A DNA stretch of 64,000 nt from Pseudomonas sp. JAI120 (GCF_014207255.1 NZ_JACHCZ010000002.1:124001-188000); one strand, 5' to 3'. Shown: positions 41,679 through 52,158, numbered from the stretch's first letter. Made by a program: numbers and translations. Notes: generated by a model from the sequence alone, not told the origin.

Positions 41679-42808
41679 GGCTGTTCTCCGGCAGTGGCCA
41701 GGCTGTCGAGCAGCGCCTGGCCCATCAACTCGCGGCGCCAGCCACGCAGCGAGTCTGGCAATTTATAAGGCCCATCGGGGTAGCCACTTTTAACCAGGGC
41801 TTCGAGGGTTTTCTTGCGCAGCATCAGTTCCGGCGCCATCTCCAGGCGCTCGGCGAACGTCTGGCCCAGGGCACGCAGTTGCTTTATCAGCGTGGCAGCG
41901 TCCACCGGCAGCGGTTCAGCCACGGCAGGCGGCCACTGGTCCATAGGCACGCTGCCAGCGCGCCTGATCAGGTCCAGCAGGAACTGGCCATCCTGGCGCA
42001 CGGTACGCGGGTGCATGTCTTCGATCTTGCCCAGGGCGGCGAGGTTGTCCGGCTGGGATTTGGCCAGGGGCCACAGCGAGTGTTCGCGAATGATGCGGTT
42101 GCGCGGCAGGTCGCGGGCGCGGGCCTGCTGCTCGCGCCAGGCGCAGAGTTCACGCAAGACGGCGAGCTGGGCACGGGACAGTTTCCACGCCAGCTTGGCG
42201 TCACGGTACACCTCGTACGGGTCGACTTCGCGGCGCAGGTTGGCAACCAGTTCGGCGCCATCTTCCAGGACCCAGGCGTATTTATCGTCCGACAACCGCG
42301 GGCGCAGGCGAATGTAGACCTCGGCCAGGTGCACGGCGTCTTCGGCGGCGTAGCTCACCTGGGTCTCGGACAATGGCCGCTGCAGCCAGTCCGAGCGGGT
42401 CTCGCCCTTGGGCAGCTCAATATCGAGCACGGCTTGCACCAGGCGCGAGTAGCCCATGGAGAAGCCAAGGTTCAGGTAAGCGGCGGCCAATTGGGTGTCG
42501 AACAGCGGCACCGGCAGGCTGCCGGTCAGGCGCAGCAACACCTCAAGGTCTTCGCTGCAGGCGTGCACCACCTTGATCACCGCCGGGTTCTCCAGCAAAG
42601 CGGCCAAGGGTTGCCAGTTGTCGATGGTCAGGGGATCGATCAGGTAAGCGCGTACGCCATCACCAATCTGGATCAGCCCGGCAATGGGATAAAAGGTGTC
42701 GACCCGCATGAATTCGGTGTCGAGGGCGACGAATGGCAACTGCTGCCATTCGGCGCAATGCTGGCCGAGGCTATCGTTGTCGCAGATCCAGTGAATATCG
42801 ATGGCCAC
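41675..42808 (-). CDS. rnd: Ribonuclease D
   Basis: A 377-residue DEDD-type 3'-5' exoribonuclease that trims tRNA precursors. The N-terminal exonuclease domain has [15 protein letters not shown] (DxE, about 27-30), [13 protein letters not shown], and [15 protein letters not shown] (the last DEDD acid). One HRDC domain is recognisable at about 210-290 ([20 protein letters not shown]), with a second weaker one after it. The start is a GTG with GGGAG seven bases before it; it gives the family N-terminus [16 protein letters not shown]. It is upstream of and overlaps YcgL. Confidence 0.95.
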   Translation of the reverse strand: MAIDIHWICDNDSLGQHCAEWQQLPFVALDTEFMRVDTFYPIAGLIQIGDGVRAYLIDPLTIDNWQPLAALLENPAVIKVVHACSEDLEVLLRLTGSLPVPLFDTQLAAAYLNLGFSMGYSRLVQAVLDIELPKGETRSDWLQRPLSETQVSYAAEDAVHLAEVYIRLRPRLSDDKYAWVLEDGAELVANLRREVDPYEVYRDAKLAWKLSRAQLAVLRELCAWREQQARARDLPRNRIIREHSLWPLAKSQPDNLAALGKIEDMHPRTVRQDGQFLLDLIRRAGSVPMDQWPPAVAEPLPVDAATLIKQLRALGQTFAERLEMAPELMLRKKTLEALVKSGYPDGPYKLPDSLRGWRRELMGQALLDSLATAGEQP

Positions 42809-42930
42809 ACGGCTCTCCCTTGAAGAATGGCGCGCAGTATATATCGCGAAAGGGGCTAGCGAGCATCCGCAGTGCACAGGCAACCATGAAAACTCAGACA
42901 GGACATGAAGAATAGTCCGACAAGCGGGAG

Positions 42931-43530
42931 TTATCCTTTCTTACGCAGAACGTAGACCCGCCACAGGCTGGACCCCGGCATGAATTCCTGTTGATTCAAG
43001 ACCTTGAATCCGGCCTGGCGAAATTCTTCTTCCACGGTGATACGCGACTGCACCGAGACAATCACCGTATCGCGGCTGACCCGATGAAATTCGCGCAGCA
43101 AGGCCATGCGCCCTTCGGTGCCGGGCACATGACGAAACAATTCCAGGCAGAAGATGCAGTCCACCGCATTCGCCGACAAGCCGATGGAAAACGCCGAGCC
43201 CTGAAAGGTCTTGACGCGCTTGAGCAAGGACGCCGGATGGTGGGTGCGGGCGTGGTCGAGCATGTCCTGGGAGTTGTCCGACGCCAGGATCACCCGGTTG
43301 ATGTGTTCGGCCAACACCGGCCAGAAGCGTCCCGAGCCGCAGGCCAGGTCCAGGATCAGCCCCGGCTCGCCGGCGACCTTCAGCGCATGGCGCACCAGCC
43401 GTGCATCACGCCATGAGGCCAGGCGTTGGCGCACGCCGGGCGGGCGCGTGTCACCGCAGACCCTGGCGTGCTCGCGGTCGCAGCGCTCGGCGTATTCGAT
43501 CTCGATGGAGGATGGAGGTTGTGGCGACAT
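42931..43530 (-). CDS. Class I SAM-dependent methyltransferase
   Basis: A 199-residue methyltransferase with motif I LILDLACGSGRFWPVLAEHI (about 58-77), motif II ILASDNSQDMLDHAR and the downstream DCIFCLELFRHVP. There is no extra targeting domain. I cannot assign a substrate; the family is broad. The N-terminal region (EYAERCDREHARVCGDTRP) has many charged residues. The start has only a weak ribosome-binding site. It lies between rnd and the glutamine-synthetase-like gene on the same strand without tight spacing, so it is likely a separate unit. Confidence 0.83.
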   Translation of the reverse strand: MSPQPPSSIEIEYAERCDREHARVCGDTRPPGVRQRLASWRDARLVRHALKVAGEPGLILDLACGSGRFWPVLAEHINRVILASDNSQDMLDHARTHHPASLLKRVKTFQGSAFSIGLSANAVDCIFCLELFRHVPGTEGRMALLREFHRVSRDTVIVSVQSRITVEEEFRQAGFKVLNQQEFMPGSSLWRVYVLRKKG

Positions 43531-43631
43531 CGCAGGCTCATGTGACTGAAACGGTAGTGAACGACCTTGATTCGCAGCTTAACCACTGCAACGTGAAAAA
43601 AAGGTCGAAGCCCTCACAACCGTAACAGCCA

Positions 43632-45002
43632 TCACGCCTGGTGCAGATACCAACGCCAATCCTGCTCGCCCACCTCGCCCATGAACTGGCGGTATTCAGC
43701 CCGTTTCACCGCCAGGTACACGCCCAGGAATTCACTGCCGAACGCCTCCCGCGCCCAGCTGGAAGCTTCCAGCGCGCGCAGGGTGGTGAGCCAATCGGTG
43801 GGCAGCAATTCCTTGGCCTGGGCGTAGCCGTTTCCTTCCACCGGGGCGCCGGGATCGCGTTGGTCGCGAATGCCACGATGGATGCCCGCAAGGATCGCGG
43901 CAGCTGCCAGGTAAGGGTTGGCGTCGGCGCCGCAGATGCGATGCTCGATATGCCGGGAGTGGGCCGGACCACCCGGCACCCGCAGGCTGACGGTGCGGTT
44001 GTCCACGCCCCAGGTGGCGGCCAGCGGCGCATAGCTGTTGGTTTGGAAACGGCGATAGGAGTTGGCGTTGGGGCAGAACATCAGCAGTGAATCGAGCAAA
44101 GTACTGAGCATGCCTCCCACTGCGTGGCGCAGCAGGGGCGTGCCGTCGGCGGCCTCACTGGCGAACAGGTTGTTGCCCTCGGCGTCGGCCAGGCTGACGT
44201 GCATATGCATGCCGGTGCCCGCCAGGTCGTCGAATGGCTTGGCCATGAAGCACGCGGCCATGCCGTGTTTGTGCGCCACGCCCTTGACCAGGCGCTTGTA
44301 GCGCACCGCTTCGTCCATGGCTTGCAGGGCGTCGGCGCGGTGTTCCAGGGTGATCTCCACCTGGCCCGGGGCGTATTCGGAGATCGCCGTGCGCGCCGGA
44401 ATGCCTTGCAGTTTGCAGGCACTGTATAGGTCGGCGAGGAACGGCTCGATCTGCTCCAGCTCACGCAGGCCGTAGACCTGGGTCGCGCGCGGGCGCCCGC
44501 CGTCCACGTCCCGCGCCGGTTGCGGGCGGCCATTGCTGTCGGGTTTCTGGTCGAGCAGGTAGAACTCCAGCTCCGCCGCCATCACCGGGTAATAACCGTC
44601 GGCGTTCAGGCCTTCGATTACCTTGGCCAGCAAATGCCGGGGGTCGGCCACGGTGGCGGGCAGGCCTTCGGTGGGGTGCATGCTGACCTGCACCGCAGCG
44701 GTCGGGATCAGCCGCCAGGGCATGCGCTGCAAACTGCCGCTGATCGGGTAGGCGCGGCAGTCGATATCACCCACCTCCCACACCAGCCCGGAATTTTCCA
44801 CATCGTCGCCATTGATGGTCAGGCCCAGGATAGTGCTCGGCAGCGGCCGCCCGCTTTCATATACCGCCAGCAATTCGTCGCGGTGCAGCAACTTGCCGCG
44901 CGGCACGCCGTTGTTATCGAGGATAAACAGCTCGAACATCTCGATGTCCGGATGCTGTTCAAGGAAGGCGTGGGCTTCGTGCAGGCTGGCAAAAACACTC
45001 AT
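43632..45002 (-). CDS. Glutamine synthetase-family protein, PuuA/PauA-like gamma-glutamylamide ligase
   Basis: A 456-residue type-I-like ligase. It has the N-terminal beta-grasp region (MFELFILDNNGVPRGKLL), the catalytic core with AAELEFYLLDQK, the glutamate/ATP segments SEYAPGQVEITLEHR and GTGMHMHVSLAD, and the C-terminal NRTVSLRVPGGP with HIEHRICGADANPY. It differs from housekeeping GlnA by lacking the adenylylation loop region and resembles gamma-glutamylputrescine synthetases (PuuA, PauA), which activate polyamines for degradation. The specific amine is not known. It is not clustered with other puu genes here. Confidence 0.85.
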   Translation of the reverse strand: MSVFASLHEAHAFLEQHPDIEMFELFILDNNGVPRGKLLHRDELLAVYESGRPLPSTILGLTINGDDVENSGLVWEVGDIDCRAYPISGSLQRMPWRLIPTAAVQVSMHPTEGLPATVADPRHLLAKVIEGLNADGYYPVMAAELEFYLLDQKPDSNGRPQPARDVDGGRPRATQVYGLRELEQIEPFLADLYSACKLQGIPARTAISEYAPGQVEITLEHRADALQAMDEAVRYKRLVKGVAHKHGMAACFMAKPFDDLAGTGMHMHVSLADAEGNNLFASEAADGTPLLRHAVGGMLSTLLDSLLMFCPNANSYRRFQTNSYAPLAATWGVDNRTVSLRVPGGPAHSRHIEHRICGADANPYLAAAAILAGIHRGIRDQRDPGAPVEGNGYAQAKELLPTDWLTTLRALEASSWAREAFGSEFLGVYLAVKRAEYRQFMGEVGEQDWRWYLHQA

Positions 45003-45347
45003 GGGGGTTCTCGTACGTTGGTTTCAGGCAGGCGCACACAAGCGTGCGTCATCCATGGGGTAAATCAGCGTAGGAGAAAGGAATCTGGCGGGCGCGCGTG
45101 GCGGCAGTGGAACAGGGCCCAGAAGGCGAGCTCGGACGGCAATGTCGCAGGGTGAGTGTCGGGGGAGCCGTCCATAGGTGGATCACAATGATAGAGATGC
45201 GCCCAGCGTCACACGCCCGCATAGGTGTTTAAATTCAGGGTTGGCGGAGTTTGGTTGCAACTTGGCTAAACATTCGCCACACCTTGCTACCTTGGCCCTT
45301 GCTGGAAATAATGACCGCCCCCGAGCATGCCCCAAGGACTCGATCGC
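45003..45347. other. 345-base gap between divergent genes
   Basis: This is the shared promoter gap of the PuuA-like gene and the PheC-like gene. I see no RNA gene or further ORF. The stretch around 45230-45300 is less GC-rich and probably holds the plus-strand promoter, but no clear sigma-70 or sigma-54 match is called. Confidence 0.6.
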
Positions 45348-46121
45348 ATGAAAACAACGATAACCCTGTGCGTACTGGCAAGCCTGGCCACATCCGCCCT
45401 GGCCGACACCGCGCCCTCACGCCTTGACCAGGTGCTTGAGCGCGGCACCCTCAGCGTATGCACCACCGGCGACTACAAGCCCTACACCTCGTTGCGCGCC
45501 GATGGCAGCTATGAAGGCATCGACATCGCCATGGCCGAGTCCCTGGCCAAGAGCCTCAATGCCAGGATCCAATGGGTGCCCACCACCTGGAAAACCCTGA
45601 TGCCGGACTTCCTCGCCCAGCGCTGCGACATCGCCGTGGGCGGTATTTCGGTGTCCCTGGAGCGCCAGAAAAAAGCCTTCTTCAGCCAGTCCCTCGGGGT
45701 CGACGGCAAGATCCCGCTGGTGCGTTGCGCCGACGTCAAGCGCTACCAGACCGTGGAGCAGATCAACCAGCCCCAGGTGCGCGTGATCGAACCGGCGGGC
45801 GGCACCAACGAAATCTTTGCCCGCGCCCACCTGGGCCAGGCGCAAATCCGCCTGCACGACAACGTGACCATCTTCGACGAACTGCTGGCCGGCAAGGCTG
45901 ACGTGATGATCACCGACGCCAGCGAGGCGCGGTACCAGCAGAAACTCAAGCCGGGGCTGTGTGCGGTCAACCCGGAGCGGCAGATGCAGTACAGCGAAAA
46001 AGCCTTTTTGCTGCCCCGCGATGATGTGGCGTGGAAGAGCTATGTCGACCAGTGGTTGCACCTGAGCGTAGCCACCGGCGTCTACGACGGCATCGTCAAC
46101 CAATGGTTGGCGGCGCCCTGA
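45348..46121 (+). CDS. Periplasmic cyclohexadienyl dehydratase-like protein (PheC family)
   Basis: A 257-residue secreted protein with a signal peptide (TITLCVLASLATSALA) and a solute-binding-protein fold. It closely follows P. aeruginosa PheC in pattern: VCTTGDYKPYTSLRADGSYEG, SVSLERQKKAFFS, GGTNEIFARAHLGQA, DNVTIFDELLAGKADVMITD, then SEARYQQKLKPGLCAV and EKAFLLPRDD with YVDQWLHLS. The glutamate in SEAR (Glu193) corresponds to the catalytic Glu of PheC. PheC dehydrates prephenate and arogenate in the periplasm, feeding phenylalanine synthesis. An amino-acid-binding protein is the alternative, since the dehydratase evolved from one; conservation of the Glu favours the enzyme. The next gene is 50 bases downstream on the same strand. 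Confidence 0.78.
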   Translation: MKTTITLCVLASLATSALADTAPSRLDQVLERGTLSVCTTGDYKPYTSLRADGSYEGIDIAMAESLAKSLNARIQWVPTTWKTLMPDFLAQRCDIAVGGISVSLERQKKAFFSQSLGVDGKIPLVRCADVKRYQTVEQINQPQVRVIEPAGGTNEIFARAHLGQAQIRLHDNVTIFDELLAGKADVMITDASEARYQQKLKPGLCAVNPERQMQYSEKAFLLPRDDVAWKSYVDQWLHLSVATGVYDGIVNQWLAAP

Positions 46122-46171
46122 GCCAGAGCCGTCTACGCTGTGGTCACATCAATAAGAACGAGGGACGGGAC

Positions 46172-47008
46172 ATGAAGGGACTGCTCCGCGCCACCTGGCT
46201 GCTGCTGTTGTGTTTCAGCCAGGTGCACGCCGACACGCCGGGTGAGGACGCCCAGGCCGCCAAGGCCTTGCTGGGAAAAGCCCTGGCCTACTACCAGACC
46301 AACGGTGACAAGGCCTTCGCGGCGTTCAGCCGACAGGGTGAGTTCATCGATCACGACCGCTATGTGTTCGTGGTCGATACCCAGGGCGTGCTGCTGGCCA
46401 GTGGCGGCCCCTCCTCCGCCTTGATCGGTCGCGATGTGTCCGAAGTGCTGGGACCGGACTTGCGCCAGTCATTCAAGGACGCGCTCCAGGTGCCGGAAAG
46501 CCAGGGTATCCAGCAGGCCGACTACCGTTGGCAGAACTGGAACGACGGCAAGGTCGAGCACAAGCATGTGTTTTACCAGCGCGTCGGCGAGCGCATCCTG
46601 GCCGTGGGTTACTACCTGCCGCGCGCCACACCCGAACAGGCCCGCGCCCTGCGCAACAATGCGGTGAACGCGCTGGAGAAGGATGAAGCCGGCACGCTCA
46701 AGGCCATCAACTCATTGCAGGGCGGCTTCCTGCAGGATGACCTCTATGTGTTTGTGGTGGACCTGAACACCCGACGCTACGTGGCCCACGGCACCAACCT
46801 GCGGCTGATCAACACCGACTTCAGCAAGATCAAGGACCCCGACGGCAAGCCGGTGGGCAAGCCGATCCTCAAGCTGATGGCCGAGCAGGACCAGGGGGAA
46901 TACAAGTACCGCTGGAAAAACCCGGTGACGGGCAAGGTCGAGAACAAACACGCTTATGTGCGCAAGGTCGGGCACTTCATGGTTGCGGTGGGTTACTACA
47001 GCCCCTGA
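46172..47008 (+). CDS. Secreted tandem Cache-domain protein
   Basis: A 278-residue protein with a signal peptide (RATWLLLLCFSQVHA) and no further membrane segment. Two similar halves are evident: DRYVFVVDTQGVLLASGG (about 65) and DLYVFVVDLNTRRYVAHG (about 188). After these come YRWQNWNDGKVEHKHVFYQR and YRWKNPVTGKVENKHAYVRK, each ending in VGYY. These are single-Cache-type ligand-binding modules, here without a kinase, chemoreceptor or cyclase partner domain. It probably arose by internal duplication. The gene lies 50 bases after the PheC-like gene, so the two are likely co-transcribed. Its role is unknown. Confidence 0.82.
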   Translation: MKGLLRATWLLLLCFSQVHADTPGEDAQAAKALLGKALAYYQTNGDKAFAAFSRQGEFIDHDRYVFVVDTQGVLLASGGPSSALIGRDVSEVLGPDLRQSFKDALQVPESQGIQQADYRWQNWNDGKVEHKHVFYQRVGERILAVGYYLPRATPEQARALRNNAVNALEKDEAGTLKAINSLQGGFLQDDLYVFVVDLNTRRYVAHGTNLRLINTDFSKIKDPDGKPVGKPILKLMAEQDQGEYKYRWKNPVTGKVENKHAYVRKVGHFMVAVGYYSP

Positions 47009-47028
47009 TCTGAACTGGAATGCATTCA

Positions 47029-47061
47029 ACTGTGGGAGGGGGCAAGCCCCCTCCCACACTA
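47029..47061. repeat. Short REP inverted repeat (Cache/MFS gap)
   Basis: ACTGTGGGAGGGGGCAAGCCCCCTCCCACACT: a nearly perfect hairpin with a short loop between convergent genes; it may also terminate both. Confidence 0.8.
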
Positions 47062-47078
47062 GGTCTCTATTGTGTCAG

Positions 47079-48596
47079 TCAGCGGATTTTGTCTTCCCGC
47101 CCGCGCAGCACGCGATTGGGCATCGCGATCGCCGCCGCCAACCCCAACAGTGACACCCCCGCACTCACCAGCAGCAAATGCCGGAACGTCACCCCCAATT
47201 CCCCGCGCAGGGCCTCCTGCGCCGGGCCTGGCGCGGCGTTCAGGCCGTCGAGCAGCACGTTGCCGGAACTGCCCTCCGCCACCAGCGCACCGCTGGCCAG
47301 GTGGGCGAAGCTGGAGTCCTGCAACAACGCCAGCAGCAACGCCGACATGCACGCCACCCCCACCGCGCCGCCAAGGGAGCGGAACAGGTTGGTGGTGCTG
47401 GTGGCGACGCCGATGTCCCGTTGATCTACAGAGTTTTGCGACCCCACCAGGGAGGTGGGGAACTGCATGCCCGCGGCGATGCCGCACAGCAACATGAACA
47501 CGCCGGTCAGCAGCACGTCCTGGGGCGCACTGTAGGCCATGCCCAGGATCGCCAGCGGGCTCAACAGCGCGCCGCTGAGGATCATCGGTTTGTAGCGCCC
47601 GGTCACCGAGGTCATGCGCCCGGCGCAATAGGCGCCGATGGGCAGGCCGATCGCCAGGGGCAGCAAATGCAAGGCCGCGCTGTCGGCACCACCTCCGGTC
47701 ACTGTTTGAAAGCGCAGGGGCATCAGCACTGTCAGGGAAATCGCCTGGAAGCTGGTGAAGAAAATCGTGCACCAGCACAGCACCGCACTGCGGTTGGCAA
47801 ACAGGTGCATCGGCAGCAAGGGCTCGCGGGCGCGGCGCTCGTGCCAGACAAACAGGGTCAATGCCACCAGCGCACAGGCCAACAACCCCAGCACCTGGCG
47901 GTCACGCCAATGATGGCCCTGGCCGATTTCGGTGATGCCCAATAGCAAGGCGGTGAGGCCGATGATCATCAGCACGGTGCCGAGGTAATCGATGACCGGC
48001 TTGCGTTGCGGCGCCGGCAGCCCCACCAGGGTGCGATGGGCCACGTACCAGGCACCCGCCCCCAACGGCAGGTTGATCAGGAACACCCAACGCCAGGATA
48101 AGTACTCGGTCATGTAGCCGCCCAACACCGGCCCGGCCACGCTGGCCACTGCGTACATGCTGCTGAAATAGCCCTGATAGCGCCCGCGCTCACGGGGCGG
48201 AATGATGTCGCCGATGATCGCCTGGCTCACCGAGATCATCCCCCCCGCGCCGATGCCCTGCAGCACCCGCGCCAGCACCAGTTGCTCCATGCTCTGGGCC
48301 ATGCCGCAGAACAACGAAGCGACGGTAAACAGGCCCATGCCGACCAGCATCATCGGCCGCCGCCCGTAGAGGTCGCCGAGCTTGCCGTAGATCGGCACTG
48401 CCACCGTCATCGCCACCATATAGCCGGAGATCACCCAGGCCAGCAGGTTGACGTCGTGGAATTGCGCGGAGATGGCGGGCATGGACACGGCGACGATGGT
48501 TTGGTCCAGGGCACCGAGGAAGATCGCCATCATCAACGAGGCGAGAATACTGCGCACCGCGGGAAGCGGTGGCGCGGGCTGATTGAGCTGAGTCAC
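47079..48596 (-). CDS. DHA2-family MFS drug transporter
   Basis: A 505-residue inner-membrane protein with 14 predicted helices, as in DHA2 (EmrB/QacA-like) pumps. Motif A GKLGDLYGRRPMMLVGM (about 72-88), motif C VAGPVLGGYMTEYLSWRW (about 152-169), and the first-helix motif D1 (FLGALDQTIVAVSMPAI) are present. No EmrA-like partner gene is adjacent. It is 66 bases downstream of pobA on the same strand, so it could be co-transcribed and serve aromatic-acid export or tolerance, though no specific substrate can be told. Confidence 0.9.
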   Translation of the reverse strand: MTQLNQPAPPLPAVRSILASLMMAIFLGALDQTIVAVSMPAISAQFHDVNLLAWVISGYMVAMTVAVPIYGKLGDLYGRRPMMLVGMGLFTVASLFCGMAQSMEQLVLARVLQGIGAGGMISVSQAIIGDIIPPRERGRYQGYFSSMYAVASVAGPVLGGYMTEYLSWRWVFLINLPLGAGAWYVAHRTLVGLPAPQRKPVIDYLGTVLMIIGLTALLLGITEIGQGHHWRDRQVLGLLACALVALTLFVWHERRAREPLLPMHLFANRSAVLCWCTIFFTSFQAISLTVLMPLRFQTVTGGGADSAALHLLPLAIGLPIGAYCAGRMTSVTGRYKPMILSGALLSPLAILGMAYSAPQDVLLTGVFMLLCGIAAGMQFPTSLVGSQNSVDQRDIGVATSTTNLFRSLGGAVGVACMSALLLALLQDSSFAHLASGALVAEGSSGNVLLDGLNAAPGPAQEALRGELGVTFRHLLLVSAGVSLLGLAAAIAMPNRVLRGREDKIR

Positions 48597-48662
48597 GGCA
48601 GAACCTTCGAGCAGGGCCCGCGGGAAAAGGCGGCCCGCGGGAATGCTCGATACGATAGCAGG

Positions 48663-49966
<1,304 letters not shown>

Positions 49967-50036
49967 CGATAAAACCTGCGCTTTTTGCCAATTCGGGCGA
50001 TTACCGCACCACTGTCCTGAGTATCGGATTGAAACC

Positions 50037-50915
50037 ATGACCAACACCGCGATTCCGGTCTTCAAGCTTTACGGAGAAAGCCAGCAATGGCCGACCCCCG
50101 ATTTGTTGCACTGCGAAACCATTTCCCGCCGCAGTCGGGAATACCAGTGGGAAATCCAGCCCCACCGGCACGCGGATCTGTGCCAGCTGCTGTATGTGCA
50201 CAAAGGCCAGGCCGAGTTAGAAATCGAAGGTCAGCGCACCACGCTCAACGAAGCCACACTGCAGGTCTTGCCGCCGTTGTGCGTGCATGGGTTTCGCTTT
50301 GCCGAAGATGTCGAAGGCTATGTGGTCACCCTCGCGGCTCCGCTGGTCAGCCACTTGCAAGCCCAACTGGGCGCAACGGCAGGCGGTTTGCAGACCCTGG
50401 GCAGCTACCCGGCGGGCCAGGACAGTGACTACCTCAACAGCCAGTTCGCCCGCCTGCAGGACGAATACGCCGACGACCAACCGGCCCGGGACATGTTGAT
50501 GCACGCGCTGGTCAGTGTGCTGCTGGTGTGGATCAGCCGCCAGGCCATCCAGCGCCGCCACCCGCGCGCGCCAAGGGGCCGCGAGTACTTCCGGCGCTTT
50601 ACGCAATTGGTTGAACAGCACTATCGGGAACATCCGAAGATTGAGGATCTGGCCCACAAGCTGGGTATCTCGGTCTCACACCTGAATGGGACGTGTCGGG
50701 AACTGGGCGGGCAGCCTGCCTTGCAGATCATGCATGACCGCCAATTACTCGAAGCCAAGCGCCTGCTGACCTACACCAGCATGACCATCAACGAAATGTC
50801 GGAAGTACTGGGTTTTTCCGACCCGACCAACTTCTCTCGGCTGTTCCGCCGACGGGTCGGGTTCTCACCCAAGGCGTTTCGCGAGCAACTCAAAGCCGAA
50901 CAGCCGCTTACCTGA
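50037..50915 (+). CDS. pobR: AraC-family regulator PobR
   Basis: A 292-residue AraC/XylS-type regulator. The N-terminal cupin-like region (QPHRHADLCQLLYVHKGQAE) should bind effector; the C-terminal HTH domain (about 190-285) contains HYREHPKIEDLAHKLGISVS and MTINEMSEVLGFSDPTNFSR. It is divergent from pobA across a 180-base gap, as in other pseudomonads where an AraC-type PobR activates pobA with 4-hydroxybenzoate. In Acinetobacter the analogous PobR is IclR-type, so the family label here is from sequence. The gene's last bases overlap a possible small ORF on the other strand. Confidence 0.9.
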   Translation: MTNTAIPVFKLYGESQQWPTPDLLHCETISRRSREYQWEIQPHRHADLCQLLYVHKGQAELEIEGQRTTLNEATLQVLPPLCVHGFRFAEDVEGYVVTLAAPLVSHLQAQLGATAGGLQTLGSYPAGQDSDYLNSQFARLQDEYADDQPARDMLMHALVSVLLVWISRQAIQRRHPRAPRGREYFRRFTQLVEQHYREHPKIEDLAHKLGISVSHLNGTCRELGGQPALQIMHDRQLLEAKRLLTYTSMTINEMSEVLGFSDPTNFSRLFRRRVGFSPKAFREQLKAEQPLT

Positions 50916-51084
50916 GTGCACTGAAACTACCGGTATGGGGAACGCAATGATCCTGATGACAGCTGATCGCCAAGGTCGGCTGCATACGGGTCTGTTCCAC
51001 GCGGTAGGCGGCAGTTCCGTACAGTGCGCTGGCCAGGGCGCAGAGGGTGAAAATCATCAGGTATTTTCTGGTTTTGATGCTCAT
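50908..51084 (-). CDS. Small exported or membrane-anchored peptide, uncharacterised
   Basis: A 58-codon ORF with an N-terminal signal-like segment (RKYLMIFTLCALASALYGTAA) and a short polar tail containing a Cys/His cluster (ISCHQDHCVPH). AGAGG lies eight bases before the ATG. It overlaps the end of pobR by eight bases and is convergent with it. I recognise no family. Support comes from the good ribosome-binding site, the signal-like start and a stop just past pobR; it could still be a chance ORF. Confidence 0.45.
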   Translation of the reverse strand: MSIKTRKYLMIFTLCALASALYGTAAYRVEQTRMQPTLAISCHQDHCVPHTGSFSALR

Positions 51085-51184
51085 GGCACAGACCTCTGAA
51101 CGGATCTACAGGGTGCTGTTTAAAGCATAGGCCAAGCAGGGCGAGTTGCCATTATTGGACGACATTCAACAGGGTTATGTCGCC

Positions 51185-52090
51185 TTAGAGACCAATATCC
51201 CACAATGGCTCCTCGGGGAACCTCACCACCAGGAAATCCAGCAGGCTGCGCAGCGCCGAAGGCATGTGCTTGCGCGATGCATAGACCGCGTAGATGTTCA
51301 TCTGCCGGGGTTCGGCCTCGGGCAGCAGACGTACCAGTTCACCACGGCGGATGTGCTCGCCGGCCTGGTAGCTGGGCAACATCGCCACCCCGCCCCCAGC
51401 CAGCGCCACGCGTAACAACGTACTGGCTTCGTTAGCGGTGATATTGCCGTGCACCGGCACCGACACGTGCTCGCCGTGCTCTTCGAAATGCCACAGGCTT
51501 TTGCCGAAGTACGAGTGGGTCAGGCAGTTGTGCCGGGCCAGGTCTTCGACTTTCTGCGGCGCCGGGTGCTCCAATAGGTACGCCGGGGTTGCGCACACCA
51601 CCGAGCGACAGACCGTCAGGCGCCGGGCGATCAGGTTCGGGTCCAGGTCGTTACTGGTACGGATGGCCAGGTCGATGCGCTCATCCACCAGGTTCACCGT
51701 GCGGTCGAGCATTTGCAGGTCAATGGTCACCAAGGGGTAGCGCTTGACGTACTCGGCGATGGCCTCGGCCAATTGCGCCTGGCCGAACGAGGTGCTGACA
51801 CTCAGGCGCAACAGGCCACGGGGCGCATTATCAGGCTCACTGACGGCGGCCTGCATATCGCCGCACAATTCCAGGAGTTGCCGACAGCGTGGCAAGGTTT
51901 CGCCACCGGCCGCCGTAAGGCTGAGTTTGCGCGTGGTGCGGTGCAACAGGCGCGCGCCGACCCAGTCTTCCAACTCGGCCAGGTAACGCGACACCACCGG
52001 GCGCGACAGGTCCAAATGGTCGGCAGCAGCGGACTGGCTGCCCAGGTCCACCACCGTGACAAATACGCGCATTGCTTGAAGACGATCCAT
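51185..52090 (-). CDS. LysR-family regulator, divergent from the metallo-hydrolase gene
   Basis: A 301-residue LTTR with the N-terminal HTH (LQAMRVFVTVVDLGSQSAAADHLDLSRPVVSRYL, about 4-37) and an effector domain. The HTH uses SRPVVSRY, unlike the most common LysR recognition helix. It is divergent from the secreted metallo-hydrolase gene across 107 bases that contain a T-N11-A palindrome, so it probably controls that pair of genes. The ligand is unknown. Confidence 0.87.
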   Translation of the reverse strand: MDRLQAMRVFVTVVDLGSQSAAADHLDLSRPVVSRYLAELEDWVGARLLHRTTRKLSLTAAGGETLPRCRQLLELCGDMQAAVSEPDNAPRGLLRLSVSTSFGQAQLAEAIAEYVKRYPLVTIDLQMLDRTVNLVDERIDLAIRTSNDLDPNLIARRLTVCRSVVCATPAYLLEHPAPQKVEDLARHNCLTHSYFGKSLWHFEEHGEHVSVPVHGNITANEASTLLRVALAGGGVAMLPSYQAGEHIRRGELVRLLPEAEPRQMNIYAVYASRKHMPSALRSLLDFLVVRFPEEPLWDIGL

Positions 52091-52145
52091 GATTTGCCCG
52101 ATTTCAGAAACAAACTATGTCCCAGCATCGCATTTTTAGTTCGGT

Positions 52146-52158
52146 TTAGTGCAACTAA
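52146..52158. promoter_or_regulatory. T-N11-A LysR-type box
   Basis: TTAGT-GCA-ACTAA is a perfect palindrome with the T-N11-A shape of LysR regulator boxes, located in the gap between the divergent LysR gene and the metallo-hydrolase gene. It is a candidate recognition site for this regulator. Confidence 0.45.

Noticed and set aside
45230..45300. Sigma-54 promoter for the PheC-like gene (TTGGC...TTGC)
   Set aside because: The spacing between GG and GC is 12 or 9 bases, not the required 10.
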